Shown in pieces: positions 1 to 11,401 of a DNA stretch of 64,000 nucleotides. The position numbers and the translations under genes are program-made. The notes under the pieces are model-generated. The model made no database searches. It had not been told where the DNA came from and was given only the letters and a program-made list of their open reading frames with translations. The DNA is taken from the NCBI RefSeq assembly GCF_933775445.1, contig NC_065875.1, positions 186,001 to 250,000 on the forward strand, in the 5' to 3' direction. The stretch comes from Argentina anserina (taxonomy: Eukaryota; Streptophyta; Magnoliopsida; Rosales; Rosaceae). Numbering within the stretch: position 1 is the first letter of the stretch; every line of letters starts with the position of its first letter.

Positions 1-661
1 CTATTTTTCATGGTCAATTGTTCAGAGCAATTAAGTGGTTCTCCTGGAATGATTGGGCAGGGAGGCTGTTTGACACTTTTGTATTGAGTTTTGTTTAGCT
101 TCTTTTTTAGGGCATATAGTTTTTGGAAATATGAAGTAGTTGAGCAAATATGCATGTTGCGGTGGGGCCTTCTGTATGAGGGAATTCTATAGTTCTTGAC
201 TGATTATATGTTGGTTACTGGGTAATGGAAGAATTGTGATGTTACCCATTTGGGAGGTTAGATGAATAAAGGAATTCACAAGAAGCATTGTTGAAGAAAA
301 TAACGTCTTTTCAAAACCTTTGTCTGACAAAAAAAAACTTTTTAATTCTGCTCTCAATAGTCACATTGAAATTCCTCTAATTCAAATTTATGTGTTGGCC
401 CTGATTGGCTCTTATAAGCACACTAATGGGTGTATTTTCGGATCCTGGACAATCATTTTAGTAATATCTGGTGAGTGTTTTCAGATTGTGGAACTACATC
501 TAGATCTTTACAAGTGAAATATATAAAGAAGATCCTTCTGTCCCTTGTACCCACTCTTCGATTCTGATGGTAGGAAGCGCTTGGTTAACCACATACTAAA
601 GGCTTTGGAAAATTGGCGATGAAGCTTCTGTAGCTAAGAAACATACTTGCCATCATGAGAT
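1..661. other. Downstream flank and probable 3' UTR of the starch synthase gene
   Basis: No convincing coding region. The part next to 662 should hold the 3' UTR and polyadenylation region of the minus-strand starch synthase gene, since its stop codon lies at 662-664. The 65-codon plus-strand frame at 320-517 has no recognisable motif and looks like chance. Base composition is AT-rich intergenic. Confidence 0.5.
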
Positions 662-2829
662 TCATGATGCTGTAACTGATTCATAAATCACAACGTACTT
701 GCCAGCCGTGTTGTTCCAGCTGTTATCCATCTTCATTACCTTCTTCACAATGCGATTCCACTCTCCTGGCTCTGCAACAGTAATTGAAGTATCAACTACA
801 TAAACAAGAAACAAAAGAAAGGAAAAAAAAAAACTTAGCAAAATCAAGTAAATATTTGGATTGCTTAGGGCATTTCTTTTCTGAAGAAAAGAAGTTCTCA
901 TCATGGCTCTACATTTCTTATCTACACAGATGTTGAGCTCCTTTCATTTCTTTCTTTTTTCAATTTGGTTTCAGATCTAATCTACCATTGTTTCTATCAT
1001 AAGCGTTTTGTTTTACAAACTTCTTTAGACTTTAGTTCAATCTGTAAACCAAACAGAATTAGGTGCTGCGAGGAATTTTTGCCTGCCAAACCAGAACTCT
1101 AGGATAACAAAAAGGTTTCACAATTGATAAAATCTCAAGGACTTCAAATAATAGTCTTTTAGTTAATATCTTCCATCTAGCAGTAATACATCTAACTAAT
1201 GGACATTCATTTGAATGATTAAATTTTTCATTTTTATGGAAAGCAGCCGCCTGAAGTGGGGAGAAGAGCAAACATACACACATACAAGCTAAAAGAAAGA
1301 ACATCAAAAATCTATTACAAGCAGAACTTACGGTTTTTATAGCATGCAAATGCGCGAGCTAGAGCATAATTCAGGGAAGCTTCATCTATTCCTTCAAAAA
1401 CAAACCTAACAAAGACAGATACCCATGTAATTATCATTTCATTGGGAAGTTCAAGTTTGTTTATACAGTTATTTTGTTGCTTTCTTTCATTGTCGGGATA
1501 TACACCTTAATTATAAGTTTAAGATGATAGTCACCACAACCACGATGATTGGACCTGAGCAAAGTAAATGTGACGACCTAAGCTTTAGGATAGAATTGTT
1601 CCTTGTGTGCCCTTGCATTGATCTTTTTAGGTAATTTCAGGCACCAACTCATGTTTGCTATTCAAGCATTTGAGCCATGTCTACATAACATAAGCACAAA
1701 GATCTGTACATATTTTAAAGTCAATTGTCTACTCCTTTTTCGATGCAAAAAAGTAAGCTGAGATAGTCACCACAACCACGATGATTGGACCTGAGCAAAG
1801 TAAATGTGACGACCTAAGCTTTAGGATAGAATTGTTCCTTGTGTGCCCTTGCATTGATCTTTTTAGGTAATTTCAGGCACCAACTCATGTTTGCTATTCA
1901 AGCATTTGAGCCATGTCTACATAACATAAGCACAAAGATCTGTACATATTTTAAAGTCAATTGTCTACTCCTTTTTCGATGCAAAAAAGTAAGCTGAGAA
2001 AGCATGCAAACCCCCCCCCCACACAAATCTTGAGCCAATATAAGAACAATTTTCAAAAGTAGCAAAGTTACCCATTTGCCATCTCATGATTTGACTCATC
2101 ATCCATGTCAAAGACTGTATCCGCAAGACCACCAGTCTTTCTAACTAGTGGCACCTGAAATCATCGATTTAACAGAATATATAACTTTAGATTTGTCTAA
2201 AAAACTATGTTAACTATTGGAAATATTAATAACTACATCATAACATACACAATGCAGAAATGATATTGAAATAAAGTAGCAAGTAAATGGGCAGTGTAAA
2301 TGATTGCTGGTGATTTTTTTTATGCAACAATAATCTCCATATAGCTTTGGAGTCCTTAAAAAAAAGTTGATGTTATGTGTATAGTGAGAACTACTTACTG
2401 CCCCATAACGCATGCCAATCAGTTGGGCCAGTCCACAAGGCTCATACATTGAAGGAACTAGAACAATGTCTGCAGCAGCATAAAGCAAGTGGGATAACTC
2501 CTCACTGCATACAAATGTAACGAATAACAAACGTTTGTAATCAGAAACATGCATTGTAGTATAGAACAGCCACTCATGCTATCATAAGGAAAGGTTTCTG
2601 ATCCTCCCAGGACAATAATTCCTACAGTCAGAATATATCGAACTAACTTTGGAACAGTCTTAAGAAAAATGGATAGTAGACTTGTAGATTATGACTTTGG
2701 TATATATTGTAGGTGGTTCAGATTGATTACCTATACATCAATAAAATCCGAATGCTGCGACCTTGGTTAAGCTACAAAGGAATGTTAATGTCTGTCAGCT
2801 TGCTTCAATTCAAATAGTAGGGAAAACAG

Positions 2830-2869
<40 letters not shown>

Positions 2870-5217
2870 CCTATCCAGAGTGAAGCTTTACTATGAAATT
2901 ACAGAGTGAAATTCCAATTTTGGCACATTTTTCAGTCAATGTTTTTCACTATAAGCGATTCAATATTTAGGTATGTTATTCATGATCATCTCTACAAAGT
3001 TTCATCTAATTTGACAATTGTTTGAGCTTTCAAAATTGAGATTTACACGAACGGTTCATATTGAACAGTTTTACTTCATTCATTGATTTAATCTAATTTC
3101 AATACCTTAACGATGTCCGAATTAGATGAAATTTTGTAGAGATGATCTTGAATAACATACCTAAATATTGAATCGCTTATGGTTAAAAAAATTACCGAAA
3201 AGTGTGCTAAAATTGGAACTTCAGTCTGTAATTTCAGAGTGAAACTTCTCTGGATAGGGACTGTATATATATATATATATATATATACATAAATTCTCAG
3301 ATGCGAACGTCCGGCCACCGGCGACGCGCAACGACGGCGCCGACCAGCACATCCGCACTCCCCTCCTCCCGGCGCTCTTGTATGTGCCAGCCAGAGCTAC
3401 AGCGCCAGAATCTCCGCACGGTGCCCAGAAACTTGAAATTTCGGCCGCCGTGAGCCGGCGCTGCAGCTCCGGCACAGACATGAGCGCCAGGGAGTGCGGC
3501 TATGCTGGTCGGTGCCGTCGTTGGTGGCCGGAATCGCCAAATTTGCAGTGCGGATGTCCGTAGCAGAGACAGACTATATATATAGACGTTTTTGGCTACG
3601 GACGTCCGCACGATGCGGATTCGCCGTTTTCGTCGACAGCAAGCCAAAGCGAGGCAGACCACGAAAGCCACACTACCCACCTCCCGACGATCTCATCTGT
3701 GTTGGCCGGAGCTCCATCGGCGACCCACGGCGGCCGGAATCTACAAAATTCAAGTTTCTGGGCAAATTCCGGCGATTGACCCATTCTGGCCAACGTGAGT
3801 CGTGAATGGAGCTCCGGGCGGCACAGACGGGACCGCTAGGAGGTGGGGAGTGTGGCTATTGTGGTCCGCCCCGCCGTCGCCGGAAATGGCGAATCCGCAC
3901 CTGAGAATTCCTATATATATATATTGTTAATAACTGATCATCCACTGAACTAAATATCTTATGATTTATTAAAGTTCATATATCTTGTTAAGGTCTGTTT
4001 GTATCATTTACCAATAAAAAAACAAAAGGAAGAAAGAATCAAGGACTATGATTTGAAAAGGTACAACATTTGGTGTTGAATAGAAAATGAAGGTATGGGG
4101 CATATAAAGAGATTTAGGTAGCAAATACATTCAGTTCCTATATACGAAGATTATGGATTGAGGTCAGAAAATTCGTTGGGAGGCATACGTCGCTATAAGC
4201 ATTGTGACAAAATGGAGATCCCTTTTCTGATTCTCGATCAAGTCAACTTAACTTTCATATTACAAATATTTGATGAGTAAAAGAAAAGGAAGGACTGACT
4301 CTGTTAAAATACAGTAGTATCATATTGATTATGGGATAGATTGAAGCTGCATAGGAGACCTAGGAACCCATAGGCCATAGCGGAATCATAGGGCATAAAC
4401 GTGACTTTCTTGCTTTTCTTTGAACTGCCAAAGGGGCGATTTTCCACCAATCAAATTGTGTTTACTAGCATCTCTACATAATTTGCACTTTTTTATTTAA
4501 TTTACGGGCATCTAGCATGGATTACAAGCTTAGTCACAAAGTCATGGTTGAGCAAAGAGAGAAATGATGAGGGAAATATGAGATCAGAAACACAAAAGTA
4601 AAACACAGACAATAAGGAAATGAAGTTCATATGTAAGCATAAAACATTGTTTACGTATTGCAATATTGTATCCTCAATTGTAGCATTAATTAAAAGTCAG
4701 ATCTAAAATCCAATACCGAATTTGCAAGGTCATCGAATTCTCTTTCAACCCGGTGATCCGAGGCTTTTCCGAGTACAACCATCTGTCCACCCTAAAATTC
4801 ACTCCAACATGTAGAGGAAAGAGAAACTCATCAAATCACATGCCAAAATCATCACAAAAATACTACGGAGTTAAATTGTGGAAAAGACAAGAGTGTTTGT
4901 TCAAAAGAAAAGACAAGATAGTAATTGCCAGAAATTATGTCATGGATAAATAATTGGTTCAAACAATGACGGCACCTTCTGGTTTCAGTGGCAAATAACT
5001 TTGAAACAGTGTAATCAAATAACTTTTCTGCAGTGCCAGTGTCACATATGCATGATGCAGATCATATGGATTTGAAGCCACAATATTATTATTAATATCC
5101 TTTATCAAGTTTAACATGCTTCATCTTATGGTACGATCCTTGTTGAAGAGTCATTCATGTTAGTTTCACCTTGTCAATGTCATGAAGTAGAACATTACGC
5201 CATGTATTACAAAGACA

Positions 5218-5253
<36 letters not shown>

Positions 5254-8200
5254 AGCGCACATGAACCAAAACAGCCACTAACACTAACTTTTATACAAAG
5301 TAAGGATTGCAGGCAGTAACAAACTTACTAGTTCCTCAACTTGCTTGATCGCATGAGTAATCAAATGAAGACCCTTTTGTGCAACTAAGCGAGTAATACA
5401 GACAACCAAAGGCCCGTTGAGAGTAGTATCTGTCACATGATTGCCTGAGGCCAAACCAAGTCCCCTTTGAACATAGTATTTGCAGAACTTCTTGCCTTCA
5501 GAGTTTTGAACTGCAAGAAACAAAAGAAAGGAGAAGGAAAATAATATATTGAATGCTGTAAGAGAGTAGTTACATATACAACATGGGAGCCTTCACACTA
5601 GTGTACAGTAAGATCAACAGAATTTTCTACAAGTGAAAACATTCAAAAATTGGACTTGATCAAACCCATGAAACACCCCTTCACTCTTCCCAGTCTACTT
5701 TTGTTTGTTAAGTTACTTACATAGTATGTAACTCATGCATCTGTCTGTAATCAAAATCCAGAATAACGGATGGTGGATATCACAATCATTTACCCAACTG
5801 AAGCTAATTCAATCAGCCAAAAAAATTAAGCAATATTTGGCTATGATCACCTATGGTCTATCTCTTTCATATGCCAGCTGTGATTTCCTTCTCATGGCTC
5901 TTGTTTCTGTTTCATCTTTTCAATAAAATGTTGTTTCACTTCACCGAAAGAGAATAAAAGGAAAAAAGAAGGAATATTTGGTTGTGCTGAAGTTAGGTGT
6001 TGGTTGTGCTTAAGTTCAAAGAATATGATGAGCTCCTCTTTCTCTCATAGAGTTTTCTTTCGTTTCTTTATTTATAGAAACTGCAGATTCCAGACACTTC
6101 AGATACCTTGAACTTAATATCAACAAGTCCTAAAAGTACTGATCCATCTTACACATTGCAGTTTTGCAGATGACACATAGCTTCCTGCTCTGGATTTTAT
6201 TGAATGAAGACATAGCAGATACGATTGTATAATACACTCATTAGATGAGTCACATAGACCAATACATAAAAAGCACAAGCATGCAGACCTCCACCCAGTG
6301 TATTGAGTTTCAGAAGTGCTACCAATGACAGATGAACTAAGTGGGAAGACTAAAATGGCACAGAACCAAGTTTTACTTGGTGTGCTCCGAACTGGGCACA
6401 CAACCACAGCGCAACCTAATACAAATATCATCCACAGAGGAGGTTGTAACTTGCAAGTATTTGTGAAGTGATTCCTTTTTCTTCATATTGGGAATGGAAA
6501 GCCCATTTCATTTCCACTTTGACAAAGGACTAGCTAAAGTAGCAAGACCAAGGACCAACTCCAATGTATCAACAGAAAGAGACAACCTAAACACTAAGAT
6601 ATTGACTAACATTAATTTAGCATTACGAGTGGAAGTACTTCCAGGGGCCACTCGGTCAAATGCACTTGCCCATCTTTATTTTTGCTATGTCATAGATTGA
6701 TTACAAATGAAAGACACCGAAGGATGACCTTTTGACCAGATAGATTGAGGCTGAGGCCTCTTGTCAAAAGCTGCCTGATCGACCCCTCTAGTTTCAATGA
6801 TTCTAAAACAGCTTGGAGCCGAATTAAGAAACTTATTAACCCAAGTTGGATAATTATACCAACAGAATTTAAATATAAAAATCAAGATGAAATTTTAACA
6901 GAAAATGTCTCATAGAAGTTACCATCAAAATTTGAAGGCAAGAAAACATCAGTAGAAGGGTTCCACAACGTCGTGTCTATTCCATTTACTATACCAAAGT
7001 ACCTGTAACATTACTATAAAGTCAACAGATGCATTAACAATAATAACAGGGTTACTTTATTAAGCCGAAGATTAAGCTGAATATAGACCTATGGCATGCA
7101 AAAAGAAAAAGAATCCCTGAATAGGGGCTTTGATTTTAACAAATTTATGCATAGACAATCAGAGGTAGGTGTCGGTGTTTATAAAGACCAGTTAAGAAAG
7201 AATGCGTTCAAACTTAGCATGCAAATCCGAGCACAAGTTTCACGTAAATCATTTATTAGAGTTTATAAAATATATGTTACTTATCACAGTTACAGAACTT
7301 ACTTATTATGATTTCTCATCAATGTACTTGAAAGCCATCCAGAGCAGAGTGTCTCCTTGAGATATGTTGGAGAAACTGTACTGAAGGTGCACGAAAAACA
7401 TGTGTCGTCAAAACAAATACAGGGGGAAGGCTTGTTTATGTCAATGTGGATAAATATGCACTCATACATTCACATGTATACTGTAAAGTTGATGAATGAT
7501 AGAAAGCTGTGGTACGTTGATAACTACTGTATGTCAAGTGGGCAGGAGTTTTTTAACGACAAGCACCACTTGGATTATGGGCTGGTTTTTTATTATAAAG
7601 TCCAATAAGTAACTGTGAAATATGGGATTTCCTATCACTGGAAGTTACTTCACCCTTAAAGCCAGAAGAAGCAGTCAAGAGATAGTATTATTTTTCAGAG
7701 ATGGGTGTAACACAGCATTAAAGCAGTTTTTCTTAATCTTTCGTGCTTCTATTTCTTTTCCTCAAGCTACACCAAGGTTTCAGAGCCCATTAGCTTCACA
7801 GATGGGCAATCATGTCTGCAGTGACATCTACATGACATTCTCTTAACTCTTGCTGGTGTAAGCAGGAACAAGATTGCTGGGACATATCTCAGCTTATTAA
7901 GGGTTGGTTACAGTGGTCAAATGTTCGAAACTGACAATTCTGTCTCCGTCTGTTCCTCTCTCAAGGTAGTAAATAAAATGCAAAGAGATGTGCATCACTT
8001 AGTTGGCTTTCATATCATTTGTGAACATACGCCAATTAATAAATGAAGACAAGAACATCATGCAGACAATTTGCAAATAAAAAAGATCAGTAAGGCCACT
8101 TACACTACTGCATTGCTGTAGACAATTCCACCTTTCAACAAGCTTAACCTTTCAGGATTGTGACCAACAGTTCGATCATCAACTGCCTAAACCATATTGG

Positions 8201-11071
8201 TAGCTATGAGAGTCATGGTAAATTATAGCTACTAAAAAGAATAATTTCAGTTTAACCGGAAATTGTTTCTAGGGGTACTTTAACAGCAAGAATGCAAGAT
8301 ACCACAAATTCACAAAGAGAATAATTTCAGTTAAACTGGAGATTATATCTAGGGTACTTTAACAGCAAGATACCACAAAACCACAAAGAGAATAATCTCA
8401 GAATATGAAAAAAATCTTCTTCATCAAAAAAATAATAATTGCACAAAAAAGTACATTGCTGTAGACATTTTCACAAAAGCACGGTGAAGAACTTCTTGAT
8501 CATTAAGATACTACTTGCACTTTTTTTTTTCTGAAAAGAAACAGACAGGGGATCATTGAAGTTCAATAGCTAATTATCTGTCTTTGAAAAAAATCAAAAG
8601 GAATAGTCCGCCTTGTGATAAAAAGGAAAAAATAAACGCCTTTCGAAAAAAACAGGGTAAAAAAAAACTTTGGATTAACTGGCTCCAATATGAATCCCTT
8701 ATATTATGCTGAGACCCCAAGTAGCAAAAGCTCATTACCATTTTACAAACACATTGCACCTAGAAATCACTTTGACACATAAACCTCACCTTGTCAAAGG
8801 TTGCATAGAGGGATCCATCAAGACCACACATGCTGAGTTGTTCTCGTCTGCCATACAGAAATAATGTCTGAAGATGTTTTGCCAAACTCAAAGAACTTCT
8901 TTCATCAAAGAATAAAAAAGTACTTAAAAGAGCTTGTTATAATGATTCCATCATTCTGGAAGTTTAAGAATATAACAAGTAAAACATGCATTTAACGGAT
9001 AAAAAATCTCAATCTAATTCTAGAAACAAAAATGAAAACATAACGCACACAATTTTATCTAAGAAACAGCAGCAAGGTATTAACTTCTGATCCATGATAG
9101 CAAAAATACCTTACTGGGATTCGAACAATTGTAGGGCACGAACAAAAATCTATAACCCTCTATAGCAATTAAAAAGAAAGCTCTAACTAGATCTTTAGAA
9201 AAAATAATAATAAAAGAGACATAATTTCATCATAAAGGGATAACAGTTGTAATACAGGGGAAAAAGTTGTCCCCAACCAGACTAAAAACACTAAAATAAG
9301 ATGCAACAATATCTGAAGGGTGATGATACAATAAAATTATAAGAGCTGTCTCGCAAAGACAATTTTAGTCGCGTGAAAAGAACACCCACAAAGAAGATGA
9401 ATCACAGTCAGAGACAGGAGCGGAAATTAGTAAGAGAAGACAAAAAGTAGCCTGATAAATACATGTGGAGAACCATATACCTATGAGAGAAGATATAATG
9501 ATTTGCTTACCTACATTCACCGTAGTGCTCCATGTTATGGATTGTCAATACTATTCTTGGCTTCTACAAATTAGCAACACATGGATAATCAATATTGTAT
9601 TCAAAGATAGATTAAAGAACAGCACTGTTATCTATTAGAAAACTTCAAGTGCGAACAACAGCAGTAAGAGAAGTACCTTGAGTGAAAGATGATGATACAT
9701 GTCCCAATAAAGTATGGGTAAAGCACCAGCTTGCCACTCATGGACATGAATGATATCAGGTTGTGTTCCAGTCACCTGCTATGATGCATATTATCTTGTC
9801 ATAAATTGAAATAATCGAAATTTGTGAAGATAACAGTTTGAAATGAACTCCATTTTAGGAAATGTTGAAGTTTATCAATGAAGAGAGCACAACAGTGAAC
9901 GCAAAGTCCGACATCAAAATATACGAATAATTTCTTATGAGTTATACTGAGGGTATAATGCTACAAATAACATTTAAGAACAGCAGAGAAATTATTTTAC
10001 CAGTAATATTATTAGTAAAATACGACCTCTTATATTAAATGCATGCAAATGATAAATATGAAAAAGTTTAGCTGTCTTGAGTTCAATTATAGATCCTTCC
10101 AGTGAAACAAAATAGAAGAAAACAACGAAGTCTAGTTCCGAACCTGCATCCACTCAAGGCAAGCACGACTAAAGAACATATATGCCTCCAGCTCATCGTA
10201 TGAACCCCCATACACCTGAAGCCCCTTAAAGAAGTGACAAGATGGTTCAATAAATATAACCGGGATTCCTGAAACCACCCCGTGATATGCATTAGTGGGG
10301 ATCCAGTTTCCATCATGATAAGAGTTATATGTTGTGATTAACGTCAAGTTATTGATGTGATGCTTGTGGATACAAGCGTAGAAAGGAAGCATTATATGCA
10401 CAGTGTGGCCACGTGATAAACATGCTCGAGCCAGTCCAGTTACAACATCACCAAGACCACCAACTTTGGCAATTGGTGCCATTTCAGCTGTAACATGAAC
10501 AATGTCCATGAGTTTGGAGTCCTTGGTTTGTTCGGAGGGAAGTTCCGAGTTCGCATCCCAAGAAGGAAACTGCTTCTTCCAAAATGGGATCTCATCAGTT
10601 GGAGAAGGCCAAACAAATCCCTGAATATCATCTCTTGGCTTTGCAATGCCGATCTGCAAATGGGAGTGGTAGGACTACTAGTTAATAGTGATGGAAAGTT
10701 CAAGATACAAAACTTGAAAATTGAAAGGTGTTTGATCGAGGCATGGTAATCTTTTAAAAAAATTCAAAGTAAACGAATCCGGGTTATCTACACAGGGATT
10801 CAAAACCCAAAAAGATTACTCATTGGGGCATCTTGTTCTTCAACGCAAAACCCAGTGATAACCCTTGAGCTTTGTAAGAATCAGTTGTCCAGAAGTCACA
10901 GAGCTTGAAGTTAATTCACAGAGATCGGGATTGTACCTGTGATGGGCGGTGAGTTTGAGCTTGAATCTTGAATCGTTTAAAGCTGTGGGGCTTGAGTAGC
11001 TTCCTGGGATTCCAGACTAGTAGTGTTGTTGAAGCAGAGAGTAGGTTTGCCAAGTAGTCCATGGTACCCAT
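662..11071 (-). CDS. SS5: Starch synthase V-like (SS5), GT5 family, plastid
   Basis: Glycosyltransferase-5 starch synthase; the family extends alpha-1,4-glucan from ADP-glucose in plastids, and SS5 is known to promote starch granule initiation. Fifteen exons, all GT-AG and in frame: 11071-10937, 10653-10144, 9775-9677, 9563-9511, 8847-8790, 8186-8104, 7380-7303, 7002-6923, 5510-5329, 4791-4717, 2771-2731, 2504-2399, 2154-2072, 1405-1332, 771-662; 588 residues. Residues 1 to about 45 are rich in Ser, Lys and Arg, like a transit peptide. The GT5 domain starts near residue 94 with the ADP-glucose loop [10 protein letters not shown] (Lys108). The GT1 half keeps EPCGL (Glu486) and TGGL (507-510). 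There is no coiled-coil N-terminus as in SS3 or SS4, and the length suits SS5 better. A second in-frame ATG lies at 11062. The assignment to SS5 rather than another short GT5 rests on remembered similarity. Confidence 0.8.
1526..1997. repeat. Perfect 236-bp tandem duplication in an intron
   Basis: Positions 1526-1761 and 1762-1997 read the same base for base by eye. Both lie in the starch synthase intron between exons 13 and 14. The lack of any difference means a very recent event, or an assembly artefact. Neither copy contains an exon. Confidence 0.93.
2832..2865. repeat. TA microsatellite
   Basis: About 17 TA units immediately left of the inverted-repeat element at 2866. A second TA run (3263-3288) flanks its right end. 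The element may have used TA as its target, with later slippage. Confidence 0.9.
2866..3262. mobile_element. MITE with long terminal inverted repeats, TA-flanked
   Basis: The left end AGTCCCTATCCAGAG is matched in reverse at 3248-3262. The inverted arms extend about 150 bp on each side (about 2866-3030 and 3105-3262) with a few mismatches, around a short centre containing ACGAACGGTTCAT. There is no coding capacity. TA repeats flank both ends, as expected for a Tc1/mariner-type MITE, but the exact target duplication cannot be fixed in the TA tract. It sits in the starch synthase intron between exons 10 and 11. Related to the element at about 48242-48561. Confidence 0.8.
3292..3909. mobile_element. 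GC-rich terminal-inverted-repeat unit(s), non-coding
   Basis: The left end AATTCTCAGATGCG matches the reverse complement of the right end (AATTCTCAGGTGCG) with one mismatch. The interior is strikingly GC-rich compared with the AT-rich intron around it. A TA run near 3576-3584 divides it into two halves that both carry GGACGTCCG-like motifs, so it may be two abutting units. Short chance reading frames on both strands do not resemble known proteins. Close relatives lie at 25301-26480. The family is unassigned; a non-autonomous DNA transposon is likely. Confidence 0.65.
5219..5250. repeat. CA microsatellite
   Basis: About 15 CA units in the starch synthase intron between exons 9 and 10, just outside the exon 9 donor region. 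Confidence 0.9.
8238..8395. repeat. Diverged tandem duplication of about 78 bp
   Basis: The block starting AGAATAATTTCAG, passing through a TACTTTAACAGCAAGA motif and ending CACAAAG, occurs twice in a row with substitutions and a small deletion in the second copy. A third partial copy begins at about 8388. It lies in the starch synthase intron between exons 5 and 6. Confidence 0.7.
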
Positions 11072-11401
11072 TTTACACACTCACCAAGCCTCTCTGAAGT
11101 CTGAATCTTCAAAAGAAGCAAGCAACTGCTACTCACAACTGTCCGCCAGAGTCGACAAGTAGCAATCTCTTTTCTCTTTTGTTTTATGCGGCCGTCGAGT
11201 GACGACTCTAAATGGGCTGCAGCAGCTGGTGGGCTGGCCCATTGGGGGGTGAGGCCCAATCCAAAATCAGAAATTGAAAAGCGAAAGAATAAAATTGAAC
11301 TGGGGGACAAGTAGAGGACTGCGTCCAAATGAAATAGATCGGACTCAGGGGGAGAGAGAGAGAGAGAAAGAGAGCTCTGAGATCGTTCAAGCCTAGCAGC
11401 C
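11072..11401. promoter_or_regulatory. Head-to-head promoter shared by SS5 and TASH3
   Basis: The two start codons are only 330 bp apart on opposite strands, so this interval must hold both 5' UTRs and both core promoters. Four TGGGCY (site II) motifs lie within 46 bp: TGGGCT at 11213 and 11230 on plus, and TGGGCC on minus at 11236-11241 and 11253-11258. Two CCAAT-type boxes lie at 11241-11245 (inverted) and 11256-11260. No clear TATA box is seen. A GA tract (about 11350-11371) precedes the TASH3 ATG. Site II motifs are known in promoters of broadly expressed plant genes; co-regulation of this pair is inferred. Confidence 0.75.

Noticed and set aside
3297..3805. Several 60-127 codon frames
   Set aside because: They are by-products of the GC-rich transposon-like unit; no start context, introns or known motif.
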